Origin: Candidatus Nitrotoga sp. M5
Lineage (GTDB): Bacteria > Pseudomonadota > Gammaproteobacteria > Burkholderiales > Gallionellaceae
Direction: 5' to 3'
NCBI RefSeq assembly: GCF_927904885.1
Contig: NZ_CAKMNW010000064.1
Coordinates: 1 to 56,606 of the forward strand
DNA length: 56,606 bases
Below are positions 25,735 to 35,312 of this stretch, piece after piece (positions within the stretch are counted from its first letter, which is position 1; the number at the start of each line of letters is the position of its first letter). The position numbers and the translations under genes are program-made. The notes below the pieces were generated by a model. That model did not search any database, was not told where the DNA came from, and saw only the letters and a list, made by a program, of their open reading frames with translations.

Positions 25735-26445
25735 ATGAAAACTAAAGCTATAATTTTTGATGTGGATGGCACGTTAGCAGATACCGAAGAGGCGCATCGC
25801 CTTTCGTTCAATAAAGCTTTCGCAGAAAACCATCTCGACTGGAGTTGGGACGTTGCCCTGTATGACAAGTTACTTAAAGTGACCGGTGGCAAAGAACGAA
25901 TCAATCATTTCGTTACTAACTATGTGCCCGATTTCCAGAAGCCGGTTGATTATGAGGGTTTTGTGAAACACCTCCATTTGGTCAAAACGGCGCATTACAC
26001 CGCGATGTTACGCGAAGGTGGTATCCCATTGCGCCCGAATATAAAACGTCTGATTACCGAAGCGAAACAAGCAGGATTGAGGCTTGCCATTGCCACTACC
26101 ACTTCGCTGGATAACGTTGTTACGCTGTTACAGCAGGGGTTGGGCGCAGATAGCGAGTCTTTGTTTGATGTCATTGGTTATGGTGATATCGTTCAGCACA
26201 AGAAACCTTCACCAGACATTTATTTTTGGGTGTTGGAGAGGTTAGGTCTCGACGCTGCTGATTGTATCGCACTGGAAGACTCTGAGAATGGTCTGCGTTC
26301 TAGCTTGGCTGCCGGATTGAAAACGTTCATTACAACTAATCACTACACGAGCAAGCAAGATTTTTCTGGCGCGTCAGCGGTGTTAGAGGATTTAAGCGAC
26401 TTGGAAGGTTTTTGTCAGATTGCTTGTCTAGATTTTTCCAAATAG
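25735..26445 (+). CDS. HAD-superfamily phosphatase, CbbY-like
   Basis: This 236-residue HAD hydrolase has motif I DVDGTLADTEE (nucleophile Asp9). A helical cap (about 17-100) follows, then motif II in IATTTS near residue 117. Motif III lysine is in KPSPDIY near residue 157, and motif IV is ALEDSENGL near residue 180. The NHLDWSWDVALYDKLLKVTGG cap sequence is characteristic of the CbbY group, which dephosphorylates sugar bisphosphates such as xylulose-1,5-bisphosphate in autotrophs. No RuBisCO genes are nearby, so the substrate is inferred only. The gene is divergent from lnt. Confidence 0.82.
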   Translation: MKTKAIIFDVDGTLADTEEAHRLSFNKAFAENHLDWSWDVALYDKLLKVTGGKERINHFVTNYVPDFQKPVDYEGFVKHLHLVKTAHYTAMLREGGIPLRPNIKRLITEAKQAGLRLAIATTTSLDNVVTLLQQGLGADSESLFDVIGYGDIVQHKKPSPDIYFWVLERLGLDAADCIALEDSENGLRSSLAAGLKTFITTNHYTSKQDFSGASAVLEDLSDLEGFCQIACLDFSK

Positions 26446-26594
26446 TTGATATCTATTTAAAGTATTGCAGTCAATATTTTTGATGTGCTCGCCTGATAGA
26501 TAAAATCCTCTGCTTGCGGAAGAGTCAACGTGAATTTAATAACTTCCACTTGCTTTATCTAAATCACCATCGTAGTGAGTGATATAAGCATAGC

Positions 26595-26619
26595 GCTACA
26601 CGCGTCGCAATCGTGTAGC
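26595..26619. promoter_or_regulatory. Hairpin with flanking direct repeats upstream of the pseudouridine synthase gene
   Basis: GCTACACG (26595-26602) and CGTGTAGC (26612-26619) form an 8-bp stem with a 9-base loop. The decamer GCATAGCGCT occurs both just before the stem and overlapping its 3' end. No T run follows, so it is not a typical terminator. It lies 77 bp before the gene and may be a protein-binding site. Confidence 0.5.
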
Positions 26620-26695
26620 ATAGCGCTCCAGCATTATCTCTAGAATAGTCGTACAGTACTTAGTGCTGCTACTGCATTAGGTTTGATTAAAAAAT

Positions 26696-27427
26696 ATGGA
26701 AAAAATACGTCTCTCCAAACTGATGTCCGAACAGGGATTATGCTCCCGCCGTGAGGCAGACAGTTATATTGAGCGTGGGTGGGTGCTAGTGGATGGTAAG
26801 TCAGTAACTGAGCTAGGTACGAAAATAGATCCTGCCCAACGCATCACGCTGAACCGCGCTGCCCAGAAACAGCAGCAAACACGCGTAACTATCCTGCTGA
26901 ACAAGCCTGTCGGCTTTGTTTCTGGGCAGGCGGAGGATAATCATAAGCCCGCAGTTACCTTGGTTAATGCTTCATCGCGCTTTACCAGCGATCAATCACC
27001 GCTCTCTTTTCATCCCATGCATTTGAAAGGCATCGCGCCCGCAGGCCGGTTGGATATCGATTCGCAGGGTTTGCTGATATTTACTCAGGATGGCCGCATC
27101 GCCAAACAACTTGTCGGCGAAGATTCTTCCCTCGACAAGGAATATCTGGTGCGCGTGCAGGGCAAAATTTCAGCCAACGGCCTATCCATGTTGAATCACG
27201 GCCTCAAACTGGACGGTGAGATGCTTAAGCCTGCCAGAGTGAGTTGGTTGAATGACGATCAATTGCGGTTCATTTTGCGGGAAGGAAAAAAACGCCAAAT
27301 TCGTCGCATGTGTGAACTGGTTGGGCTGAAAGTTACCGGACTAAAGCGCGTGCGTATCGGTAAAATTAAATTGGGCGATTTGCCCATTGGGAAATGGCGC
27401 TATCTGCGCGAAGACGAAGCATTCTAA
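26696..27427 (+). CDS. rRNA/tRNA pseudouridine synthase, RsuA/RluB/E/F family
   Basis: This 243-residue enzyme has an N-terminal S4 RNA-binding domain ([30 protein letters not shown], residues 5-35). The RsuA-type catalytic domain has its nucleophile aspartate in [17 protein letters not shown] near residue 120. The C-terminal [27 protein letters not shown] block matches the RluF/RluB branch. RluF-like specificity for 23S rRNA is likely but not certain. It ends 19 bp before queA, another RNA-modification gene. Confidence 0.88.
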   Translation: MEKIRLSKLMSEQGLCSRREADSYIERGWVLVDGKSVTELGTKIDPAQRITLNRAAQKQQQTRVTILLNKPVGFVSGQAEDNHKPAVTLVNASSRFTSDQSPLSFHPMHLKGIAPAGRLDIDSQGLLIFTQDGRIAKQLVGEDSSLDKEYLVRVQGKISANGLSMLNHGLKLDGEMLKPARVSWLNDDQLRFILREGKKRQIRRMCELVGLKVTGLKRVRIGKIKLGDLPIGKWRYLREDEAF

Positions 27428-27446
27428 TCTGTTCAAAAATTTTTTG

Positions 27447-28463
27447 ATGTTCACCGACGAATTTAATTTCGCACTTCCCGAGCACTTGATTGCGCAACAC
27501 CCGCCCGAGCGGCGTTATGACAGCCGCTTGCTGTGCATACGCGGGGAGTCTAGAAAAGACGCCGTGTTTACCCATTTGCCTTCACTGGTGCGTGAACACG
27601 ATTTGCTGGTATTAAACGATGCGCGCGTACTTAAAGCGCGCCTTTTCGGAGTAAAGGAAAGTGGCGGCAAAATTGAGGTGTTGATCGAGCGTATCCTCGA
27701 TGAACATCATGCGCTTGCACAAATGCGTGCCAGTCATGCGCCCAAGTCAGGCAGCCGGTTGTTGTTGGCAGATAGTCTCTCTGTTACGGTGCTGGGACGC
27801 GAGCGTGAGTTTTTCTGCTTACGCTTTGACAGCACAGACAATGTGTCGGCATTACTGGAACAATACGGGCAGTTACCGCTACCTCCCTATATCACTCATA
27901 CAGCTAATGTCGAAGACGAAGAACGGTATCAGACGGTATATGCATGTCAACCTGGTTCTGTAGCCGCGCCCACTGCTGGGCTGCATTTCGACGATGCAAT
28001 GCTCGCCGTCTTACGTGATCAAGGTGTTCAACTGGCCTATCTGACGCTACATGTCGGTGCCGGCACTTTTCAACCAGTGCGTGTGAATAATGTCCATGAT
28101 CATGTTATGCACAGCGAACGTTATGTTATTCCGCAAGCAACGGTGGATGCCATTTCTCAGGCCCGAGCGCGGGGTGGAAGGATTATTTCGGTGGGTACCA
28201 CCAGTTTGCGAGCGTTGGAAAGCGCGGTACAACAAGACAAATTACGTGCCGGGGAGGGTGAAACAAGCATTTTCATTACTCCAGGTTACCATTTCAAAGT
28301 GGTGGATGTACTATTAACAAATTTCCACTTGCCCAAGTCTACCCTGCTGATGTTGGTGTGCGCTTTTGGAGGAATGGACGCAATGCTCGCCGCTTATAGT
28401 CATGCGGTAGAACGGCAATATCGGTTTTTCAGTTATGGTGATGCCATGCTGATTGAGCGGTAA
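27447..28463 (+). CDS. queA: S-adenosylmethionine:tRNA ribosyltransferase-isomerase
   Basis: QueA transfers and isomerises the ribosyl moiety of SAM onto 7-aminomethyl-deazaguanine in tRNA, the penultimate step to queuosine. The start is the ATG at 27447 ([20 protein letters not shown]); an upstream in-frame start would overlap the preceding gene by 41 bp and is not needed. Conserved blocks are [36 protein letters not shown] and [14 protein letters not shown]. The length of 338 residues is normal. The tgt gene that often follows queA is absent; a dispersed repeat lies downstream. Confidence 0.95.
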   Translation: MFTDEFNFALPEHLIAQHPPERRYDSRLLCIRGESRKDAVFTHLPSLVREHDLLVLNDARVLKARLFGVKESGGKIEVLIERILDEHHALAQMRASHAPKSGSRLLLADSLSVTVLGREREFFCLRFDSTDNVSALLEQYGQLPLPPYITHTANVEDEERYQTVYACQPGSVAAPTAGLHFDDAMLAVLRDQGVQLAYLTLHVGAGTFQPVRVNNVHDHVMHSERYVIPQATVDAISQARARGGRIISVGTTSLRALESAVQQDKLRAGEGETSIFITPGYHFKVVDVLLTNFHLPKSTLLMLVCAFGGMDAMLAAYSHAVERQYRFFSYGDAMLIER

Positions 28464-28591
28464 AATGTTTGAATGAGATACATGTTCAAGATTTTTCGAA
28501 ATTCAATAATTTCTTTGCGTGGTGACTGTCAATAGGAGAGGGGCGTCAGAGCCACCAGATCACCAGCGGCAATGATGTGGACTTAACTTTA
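28464..28591. other. Intergenic stretch after queA
   Basis: No gene was seen. A 15-codon minus-strand fragment (IIAAGDLVALTPLSY) reads like a protein end but lies between stops, so it is at most a remnant. Confidence 0.35.
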
Positions 28592-28772
28592 AGGCATCTC
28601 TAAAAATCGCAATTTTGCGAGCAGCTGCTTTGCGGTTTGCCTGCTTACCCCGTTTCGCCACAATACTGCGTTACTCGAAAAATTTATAGCTTACATATCA
28701 AATATATGCCGTGCTCAAATTTTTGATTCGCGTCTTGTCCGACATGGAAAATTGAAGTTTTGTAGAGGCGCC
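28592..28772 (-). repeat. Dispersed inverted-repeat element, full copy with 5-bp direct repeats
   Basis: This 181-bp copy lies in the opposite orientation to the 8891 copy. It contains GAGCAGCTGCTTTGCGG, TTGCCTGCTTACCCCGTTTCG and CACAATACTGCGTTACTCG. The ends are AGGCATCTCTAAAAATCGC and TTTTGTAGAGGCGCC. CTTTA is found on both sides (28587-28591 and 28773-28777), a good candidate for a 5-bp target-site duplication. Confidence 0.87.
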
Positions 28773-28970
28773 CTTTAGACATCCAATTCATTCTTGCGTT
28801 ACCCGAACGATGGCACAATTCAGGCTGTAGAGATTTCAAAGGAATTGTCGCAGTTGACTGTTAAATAGAGTGTCGAAACGGCATACAGTCATTGAAGAAA
28901 TTGTACACAGAAAAGCCAGGCTCAATTGTTAAACGTGTTTATAGACAGGTAGAGCTTGACAGCTAGTTGG

Positions 28971-31091
28971 TTAGGTAAGCCCGCTCTTAATTCTAGTAAT
29001 GCGTATAACCTCCGGAATTCCACGTAGGCCGCGCATCACATTGGCCAAGTGAATACGGTTGTTTACCTGCCAGGTGAAGTACAAAGCTGTGTAATTTCCT
29101 TCGTTGGAGAAGTGAACGTTTTCGATGTTAGATTCTGCACCGGCGATTACTGCTGCTACCTTGGCCAGAACGCCGCGGTGATTGGCCACGATTAATTTAA
29201 CGCTCACCTCAAAGAGCCTGTTAATGTGCTTGTCCCACACCACGTCCAACCATTTGTCCATGCCGCCGCGCCCCTTGCGTAGCGAAGGACAATCATGTGT
29301 ATGAACTACTAATCCTTGGCCTTTCTTGATAATGCCGATGATAGGATCTCCTGGAATTGGGCGACAGCATTTAGCGAACTGTACTGCCATACCTTCCGTC
29401 CCAAGGATGGTGATTACGCCGCTGAATGCGGGATGCTCTTGTGTGCCGGCCTCTCCGATACGTGCAAGCTGGCGAGCAATAACTATGTCGTGGCGGCGTC
29501 CCAGAGCTATGTCAGCGAAGATTTCTTCAAGTGATTGTACACCGGTATCTTTCAGGAGCTTTTCCCACTGGCTGCTGTCAATATCATTTTGATTAAGTCC
29601 AAGTGAAGATAGGGCTTGGTTCAGCAGGCGCTCTCCCAGTGCGGAAGATTCGTCAAAGTGCATTGTTTTAAGTGCATGTCGAATGTTGCTGCGCGCCTTG
29701 CTGGTGACTACATAGCTTAGCCATGCGGGATTGGGGTGAGCATGCGTCGCGGTAATGATTTCCACACGGTCGCCATTTCTCATCTCAGTGCGTAATGGTG
29801 CCAGCTCAAAATTTATTTTGACAGCCACACAACGATTACCAATGTCCGTATGCACGCTATAAGCAAAATCCACAGCTGTTGCGCCACGTGGCAGCGCGAG
29901 AATTTTGCCTTTAGGCGTGAATACGTAAACCTCATCCGGGAATAGATCTACCTTCAGGTGTTCAAGAAACTCTACCGAATCACCGCTCTGGCTTAAACTT
30001 TCCAATAAACTTTGCAGCCACTGATGGGTTTGCTTGTGCAGATCATTGAATGATGTCTGCGTGGTCTTGTATAACCAGTGCGAGGCGACCCCATCCTCTG
30101 CGACTCTGTGCATTTCCTTAGTACGAATCTGCACTTCGATCGGGGTGCCATATGGCCCAAACAGGGTAGTATGCAGCGACTGATAATCGTTTGCCTTGGG
30201 GATGGCAATATAATCTTTAAATTTTCCTGGAATAGGTTTATATAGAGCATGTAGCAAGCCTAGCGCTAAGTAACATGAAGGTGCGTCATCCACCATTACG
30301 CGGAAGCCATAAATATCCTGTACTTGCGAGAAAGCCAACGATTTTACCTGCATTTTCAGGTAGATACCATACAGATGCTTTTCTCGTCCTTGTATTTGAG
30401 CAGGGATGTGATGTTCATCCAGGCGTTGTCGAATGGCATCCTGTATTTTCCCTACAACCTCACGACGATTGCCGCGAGCGACTTTGAGAGCCTTGTACAG
30501 AACTTCATAGCGCATGGGGTACAGATGTTTGAAACTCAAGTCTTCCAATTCGTGAAAAATGGCATTGAGACCCAAACGGTTGGCAATAGGTGCATAAATT
30601 TCCATGGTCTCGCGTGCTATACGTTCGCATTTTTCGCGAGACATCGATTTTAAGGTGCGCATATTGTGCAGGCGATCGGCCAGTTTGATCAGGATGACGC
30701 GAACGTCACGTGCCATCGCCAATAGCATTTTGCGGAAATTTTCCGCCTGAGCATCTTCCTTTGTCTGAAACTCAATCTTATCAAGCTTACTCAAGCCATC
30801 GACCAGTTCGGCTACCGATTTGCCGAATATATTGGCCACTTCTTCATTGCTAATATGAGTATCTTCCACCACGTCGTGTAACAATGCCGCCATGATGGCT
30901 TGCGCATCAAGATGCAGTGGGGTGAGAATTCGAGCAACCGCGATGGGATGCGAAATATAGGGCTCACCAGACTTGCGTAGCTGACCTTCGTGGGCTTGGC
31001 CACTAAATTGAAGCGCCTGCCGGATATGCTCAACATCCTTAGATTTCAGGTAGGTTGATACCTCCTGTAAGAGAATCTCGGCGTCGGACAT
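28971..31091 (-). CDS. spoT: Bifunctional (p)ppGpp synthetase/hydrolase
   Basis: This 706-residue RelA/SpoT homologue controls the stringent-response alarmone. The HD hydrolase domain is at about residues 20-180 (HPIAVARILTPLHLDAQAIM, then ALLHDVVEDT), which argues for an active hydrolase. The synthetase domain is at about 230-345 (KDYIAIPKANDYQSLHTTLF and EVQIRTKEMHRVAEDG). A TGS domain (VYVFTPKGKILALPRGATAV), a cysteine-bearing region (AKCCRPIPGDPI) and a C-terminal ACT domain follow. The start is ATG at 31091, preceded by GGAGG at a spacing of 7; an upstream in-frame ATG at 31160 lacks this. rpoZ, usually upstream of spoT, is not present. Confidence 0.95.
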   Translation of the reverse strand: MSDAEILLQEVSTYLKSKDVEHIRQALQFSGQAHEGQLRKSGEPYISHPIAVARILTPLHLDAQAIMAALLHDVVEDTHISNEEVANIFGKSVAELVDGLSKLDKIEFQTKEDAQAENFRKMLLAMARDVRVILIKLADRLHNMRTLKSMSREKCERIARETMEIYAPIANRLGLNAIFHELEDLSFKHLYPMRYEVLYKALKVARGNRREVVGKIQDAIRQRLDEHHIPAQIQGREKHLYGIYLKMQVKSLAFSQVQDIYGFRVMVDDAPSCYLALGLLHALYKPIPGKFKDYIAIPKANDYQSLHTTLFGPYGTPIEVQIRTKEMHRVAEDGVASHWLYKTTQTSFNDLHKQTHQWLQSLLESLSQSGDSVEFLEHLKVDLFPDEVYVFTPKGKILALPRGATAVDFAYSVHTDIGNRCVAVKINFELAPLRTEMRNGDRVEIITATHAHPNPAWLSYVVTSKARSNIRHALKTMHFDESSALGERLLNQALSSLGLNQNDIDSSQWEKLLKDTGVQSLEEIFADIALGRRHDIVIARQLARIGEAGTQEHPAFSGVITILGTEGMAVQFAKCCRPIPGDPIIGIIKKGQGLVVHTHDCPSLRKGRGGMDKWLDVVWDKHINRLFEVSVKLIVANHRGVLAKVAAVIAGAESNIENVHFSNEGNYTALYFTWQVNNRIHLANVMRGLRGIPEVIRITRIKSGLT

Positions 31092-31256
31092 ACATACACC
31101 TCCAAAAATTAGATTTGCCAGCATCTGTTGTGCTGATTGTCTACTAAAGTATTCAACCAAGCTGCATACTTGGTTTAGAAAAAATTTATTAAATCTGTTA
31201 TCACAATAGCCAAATGATTATCTATTAGCCTTGTCAACAATTGTTAATTAAATATA

Positions 31257-31355
31257 GGGCACCTCTAAAAACTCAATTATTGACGCAATACTGCTGCACT
31301 CGAAATATTATTACCTACATGTCAAGCATATGTCGCGTTAAAATTTTCTGAGGTA
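31257..31355 (-). repeat. Dispersed inverted-repeat element, shortened copy
   Basis: The copy begins GGGCACCTCTAAAAACTCAA and runs through ACGCAATACTGCTGCACTCG and ACATGTCAAGCATATG to a degenerate end (TTTTCTGAGGTATC). It lacks the AGCAGCTGCT and TACCCCGTT blocks of the full copies, so it is an internally deleted form. It lies upstream of spoT, between divergent genes. Confidence 0.75.
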
Positions 31356-31542
31356 TCAGTAATATACTGAAACGCGATCAGGTTCCGAATATAAATAGTC
31401 AATAGAACGGATATGCAGTATATAAGTTGTGTACTTTATAAAATCGGTAACTGAAGCATTACATAAAAAGGAAGACCAATTATAACTACTTAAGATAAAG
31501 ACTAATCCGTATAATTTGATGTCTAACTTGTAAGGATAGTAG

Positions 31543-32175
31543 ATGAACGAAGAACAAGCTGTGCTGAATTTTTTCGCACAAAAAGAAAACTTGCCCTTGG
31601 CACTTAGTGTGGCAAACCAAGTGGACCTAACACGTCAAAAATTAAACAACGACTTCTGGTTAGCTTTAAGCGAATATTTAGTAGCGCATGTGCCAGGCTG
31701 GCGGATAACAACCACTGAAAACCGAAATGTAGCTGAGTGCTTGGTTGGACTGCACCTGCGACCTGAAATCGATCAGACGCTCTACCTGTGCCCCCTGTTG
31801 GAACAGCAATATATAGGTGACACTCAGCGTATTTGTTATGGGTTGATGTGGAGTGCTACGCCTACGCTCGAGCAAAAACAGTTGAGCATTATTAACACGC
31901 TAATCAACACTTTCCAGGAGGCAGGGTTTAAGAGCAATGAGTGTTTCTTAGCTTGGCAATGGACGCCTTATTACCCTCGCAACATGGATTTTCTTCTGCG
32001 ATTTTCTAGCGCTGAGGATGCGCTGCTACATGAAGCCGCCAGCCTAATACAAAATTTGTTGGTGACTCATCGCGATGCTTTACACGTAGCCAACACTACA
32101 CTACGTGAGTCTTCGCAAACCGCTAAAATCTCAGTGATATCAGTCGACAAGTTGCGCGTAAACCTAAAGCGTTAA
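31543..32175 (+). CDS. Uncharacterised 210-residue protein
   Basis: I do not recognise this family. The protein is soluble, with no signal peptide or membrane segment and a mixed alpha/beta composition. Recognisable segments are the N-terminal helix (NEEQAVLNFFAQKENLPLAL), an aromatic-rich middle (FLAWQWTPYYPRNMDFLLRF) and a polar C-terminus ending RVNLKR. A ribosome binding site (AAGGAT) precedes the ATG. It converges on the NIF3 gene with only 9 bp between the two stops. Codon use looks like its neighbours. A lineage-restricted gene seems likely. Confidence 0.75.
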   Translation: MNEEQAVLNFFAQKENLPLALSVANQVDLTRQKLNNDFWLALSEYLVAHVPGWRITTTENRNVAECLVGLHLRPEIDQTLYLCPLLEQQYIGDTQRICYGLMWSATPTLEQKQLSIINTLINTFQEAGFKSNECFLAWQWTPYYPRNMDFLLRFSSAEDALLHEAASLIQNLLVTHRDALHVANTTLRESSQTAKISVISVDKLRVNLKR

Positions 32176-32184
32176 ATTATGCGA

Positions 32185-32931
32185 TTAAACTGGGTTTTCT
32201 AGCTCGAAGTAGCGATGCTCTATACCGCAATGCTCGGCGAGGTGCGTACCTAAAGCCTGCACACCATAGCGCTCAGTGGCATGGTGACCGGCCGCAATGA
32301 ATACCACGCCCGTTTCTTGCGCTTCATGAACATTCTGTTCGGAAATTTCGCCGGTAAGAAAGGCATCCACGCCCAACGCTATCGCTGCTTCGAAATAACC
32401 CTGCGCAGCACCAGTACACCAAGCAATCCTGCGTATTGTGGGGTCGCCTTTACCTATTACTAACGGCGCACGCTGCAAACTATGTGCAATTCTTTGGGTT
32501 AATTGTGCCAACGTTTGTGCTTGCGTCAACTCCCCATAACAAGCAATGCCTTGTTCGCCGAAGCGGCCATGCTCCATAAACCCCAAGCGCTGACCGAGTT
32601 GCGCGTTGTTGCCAAGTTCAGTATGTGCATCCAGCGGTAGATGATAAGCCAGCAGACTCACATTATGATGAAGTAAATGCGCAATACGCCGTTTCTTAAT
32701 CCCAGTCACAGCAGCGTCTTCATTTCGCCAGAAATAACCATGGTGTACCAGAATAGCGTCTGCATTCCATGCAGTGGCTGATTCCAACAGAAGTTGCGAG
32801 GCCGTTACACCACTGGCGATGCGGCGAATTTCCGCTCTGCCTTCCACCTGCACGCCATTTGGACAATAGTCACGAAAACGATCGAGTTCTAACAGGCTTG
32901 CGATATAATCGCGTAAATCATTCAGCAACAT
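32185..32931 (-). CDS. NIF3-family dinuclear metal-centre protein (YbgI-like)
   Basis: This is a 248-residue Nif3/YbgI protein. Metal-ligand motifs are visible: ILVHHGYFWRNE (HHG) near residue 65, LPLDAHTELGNN near residue 100, and the C-terminal FIAAGHHATERYGVQAL near residue 215. The family forms a toroidal hexamer with two metals per subunit. GTP cyclohydrolase-like or hydrolase activities have been proposed, but the physiological role is unsettled. It is commonly next to a DegS/HtrA protease gene in betaproteobacteria, as here (divergent, 33292). Confidence 0.9.
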   Translation of the reverse strand: MLLNDLRDYIASLLELDRFRDYCPNGVQVEGRAEIRRIASGVTASQLLLESATAWNADAILVHHGYFWRNEDAAVTGIKKRRIAHLLHHNVSLLAYHLPLDAHTELGNNAQLGQRLGFMEHGRFGEQGIACYGELTQAQTLAQLTQRIAHSLQRAPLVIGKGDPTIRRIAWCTGAAQGYFEAAIALGVDAFLTGEISEQNVHEAQETGVVFIAAGHHATERYGVQALGTHLAEHCGIEHRYFELENPV

Positions 32932-33291
32932 GACGTTATCTTCAAAATTAATTATTTCATTTTACTTTAAATTAGCCTCGCTGAAACTCAATTTCCTCTT
33001 TTTTTAATACTGAGATCAGTTATACAACGGTCTTAATGGTTGAAGTAAAATTCAATTTTTTTCATTGACTTGCGTGCACATCACTTTTATTATTTGCCAC
33101 ACAAAATGTAGCCTCCATAAGATGTCCGTATAACTGCGCCGATCACTCAATGATTGCCCAAAGCACTCGTGCGGCTTACGGGATGCAACGTATTTAACCA
33201 GTCTCATAAACTTCAACAGATCTTCACGAGAATTTTTGAAGCATTCGGGTTAGATAAATAGTACTTTTAACGACATAAAAAATATTACATC
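32932..33291. other. Divergent promoter region between the NIF3 and protease genes
   Basis: A 360-bp AT-rich gap should hold promoters for both genes. I see no gene, repeat copy or strong palindrome in it. Confidence 0.4.
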
Positions 33292-34452
33292 ATGCGTAAA
33301 TTCTGGCTTTTATTTGCACAAGCTACAACTGTCGGGCTAGCTATACTATTTATCATTAACACCCTGAAGCCCAGTCTACTGCCCTCTTCTACGCGTAATG
33401 GCATTGTCACAGTGCAAGAAGAAAGCGTGAACACCAGCGCCACCCAAGTTCCTGCAGCAGGCTACAGCGCTGCAGCACGCAAAGTGATGCCCACAGTGGT
33501 TAATATTTTTACCAGCACTGAAACAAAGAAACCCATGCATCCATTAATGGATGACCCACGCTTTCGCTTTTTTTTTGGTAAAGAGTTCAATAATCTTCCA
33601 CAGCGCGGCTCTAGCTTAGGCTCTGGAGTTATCGTCAGTCATGACGGTTACATCCTTACCAACCATCATGTTGTTGAAGCAGCCGACCAGATAGAAGTGG
33701 CTCTGGCCAATGGGCGCAGGTCTAAAGGACGCATTATTGGTTCTGACCCAGAAACCGATCTTGCCGTCATTAAGATTGACTTGCCTGGCACTGTCCCGGC
33801 CATCACCTTTGGCCGCCCAGATCAAGCACAAGTAGGTGATATCGTATTGGCCATCGGTAACCCGTTCGGAGTGGGGCAGACAGTAACAATGGGCATTGTC
33901 AGTGCAGTGAAACGCAATCACCTCGGACTCAACACATTCGAAAACTTCATCCAGACCGATGCAGCGATTAACCCAGGCAACTCAGGTGGTGCGCTGGTAA
34001 ATGTAAATGGTAACCTGATAGGTATTAACAGCGCGATTTATTCGCCAAACGGTGGTTCACTGGGTATAGGTTTCGCTATTCCTGTCAGCACGGCCAAAAA
34101 TGTTATGGAGCAGATTATCCAGAGCGGCTCCGTCACTCGCGGCTGGGTCGGTGTTGCAATACAGGAGCTCACACCAGAATTAGCGGAATCACTCAAGCTC
34201 GGCAATATACAGGGAGTATTAATTACGGAAGTTGTGGCAGGCAGTCCAGCGGACAAAGCCGGGGTGAATGCTAGCGACATTCTTACCATGATAGACAACA
34301 AACCTTTACTAACAGGCGCCAGCGCTATGCTGGAAACTATTTCAAATTTGCCGCCCGGCAAGGTTGTTTTATTCAAGCTGCTGCGTAATCAGCGTGAGGT
34401 AGTGGTGCAAGTCAAGCTTGGTAAGCGCCCCAGGCCGAAAGAATTGGAATAA
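33292..34452 (+). CDS. Membrane-anchored HtrA-family serine protease (DegS/AlgW-like)
   Basis: This 386-residue trypsin-like protease has one N-terminal transmembrane anchor (about residues 5-25) and one PDZ domain (about 275-375). That arrangement resembles DegS/AlgW rather than the two-PDZ DegP. The catalytic triad is visible: His126 in TNHHVVEAAD, Asp156 in DPETDLAVIK and Ser231 in GNSGGALVN. DegS-type proteases cleave the anti-sigma factor RseA in envelope stress; rseA and rpoE are not in this window. The start ATG at 33292 has no obvious ribosome binding site. Confidence 0.9.
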   Translation: MRKFWLLFAQATTVGLAILFIINTLKPSLLPSSTRNGIVTVQEESVNTSATQVPAAGYSAAARKVMPTVVNIFTSTETKKPMHPLMDDPRFRFFFGKEFNNLPQRGSSLGSGVIVSHDGYILTNHHVVEAADQIEVALANGRRSKGRIIGSDPETDLAVIKIDLPGTVPAITFGRPDQAQVGDIVLAIGNPFGVGQTVTMGIVSAVKRNHLGLNTFENFIQTDAAINPGNSGGALVNVNGNLIGINSAIYSPNGGSLGIGFAIPVSTAKNVMEQIIQSGSVTRGWVGVAIQELTPELAESLKLGNIQGVLITEVVAGSPADKAGVNASDILTMIDNKPLLTGASAMLETISNLPPGKVVLFKLLRNQREVVVQVKLGKRPRPKELE

Positions 34453-34791
34453 AATTCTAGAATACAAGCTAGCTGGATATACATAATTTATTTTCTCTTG
34501 CCGCTAGTTAATGCTATGAACTTTAGTGCAGGCTTTAGCCGCGACACAAGTATGCTAGTAGTCTTTCGGAATTAAAGGAAGTCGGCTACCAATTGAACTG
34601 AGCGGTGTATATTTCGCCGAATATTTGGGGCAATTGAACAACTAATACCCTGCAAAATAATTAAATTTTCTTAACTTTATCCCTCTAAATTATAGTTTTA
34701 TAACCACTAATTTTAGTGGCCTTCGGGCGATTTTCGGCCTTGACCCCGATTACTTCGCAACATTCTCTCTGCTCAGTTAGCTGACATTTAA
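34453..34791. other. Intergenic region with a hairpin at the edge of a dead insertion sequence
   Basis: No gene is present. A perfect 7-bp stem, CCACTAA-TT-TTAGTGG at 34704-34719, lies about 70 bp before the tnpA remnant. Subterminal hairpins recognised by TnpA are typical of IS200/IS605 ends, so this probably marks the left end. Confidence 0.55.
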
Positions 34792-35220
34792 GCCCAGAGG
34801 CCAAGCGGGCATACGGTAAGTAGATTAATGGTGCGTTTTGTCTGAGTGACGAAATATCGCCATCCAGTTTTTAGAGGTGATATTTAGAAACGGTGTCGTG
34901 AGTTGAGTATCCAGATATGTGATACAGAGAATTTGCGGATATTGAAAAGTGTGATCAGTAGAGATCACATCCATATTCATTTTGAGCATCTCTCTAGGTT
35001 ATCGATAAATGATCTAGTGAAATGATTGAAAGGTCGGATCTTCAGGCGGCTTAAAAATGAGTTTTCGAACCTGTTAAAACGTGACTGGGGTCGGCATTTT
35101 TTGGGCCATTGGGTATAGAGGTTGGTCAACGGGGAATATAACAGATGAGATGGTTCAAGGATATTTAGAGCACCATAGAAGATCCATCAAATACGGAAAC
35201 AGGAAACATTGTTCTTGAGT
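34792..35220 (+). pseudogene. IS200/IS605-family TnpA transposase remnant
   Basis: Reading the plus strand through stops and one frameshift gives PSGHTVSRLMVRFV, TKYRHPVF, SRDHIHIHFEHLSRLSINDL, GRHF, WSTGNITDEMVQGYLEHH and NTETGNIVLE. This is recognisable as a TnpA Y1 transposase, including the catalytic HUH segment (HIHIHF) and the conserved STGNITDEMV C-terminus. In-frame TGA and TAG codons interrupt it at several places, and there is a frame change near 35095. No tnpB is present. The element is inactive. Confidence 0.85.
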
Positions 35221-35312
35221 ATATGTTTGGACGCTCTCAGGCTTCAAGTAACGTATGGACTTTTAGTCAATACGCGTTAAGTTCATCAAGCTTAAATAAG
35301 TAAGAAAGATGG

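Noticed and set aside
28521..28585. Short minus-strand peptide fragment IIAAGDLVALTPLSY
   Set aside because: Only 15 codons between stops; it cannot be told from chance.
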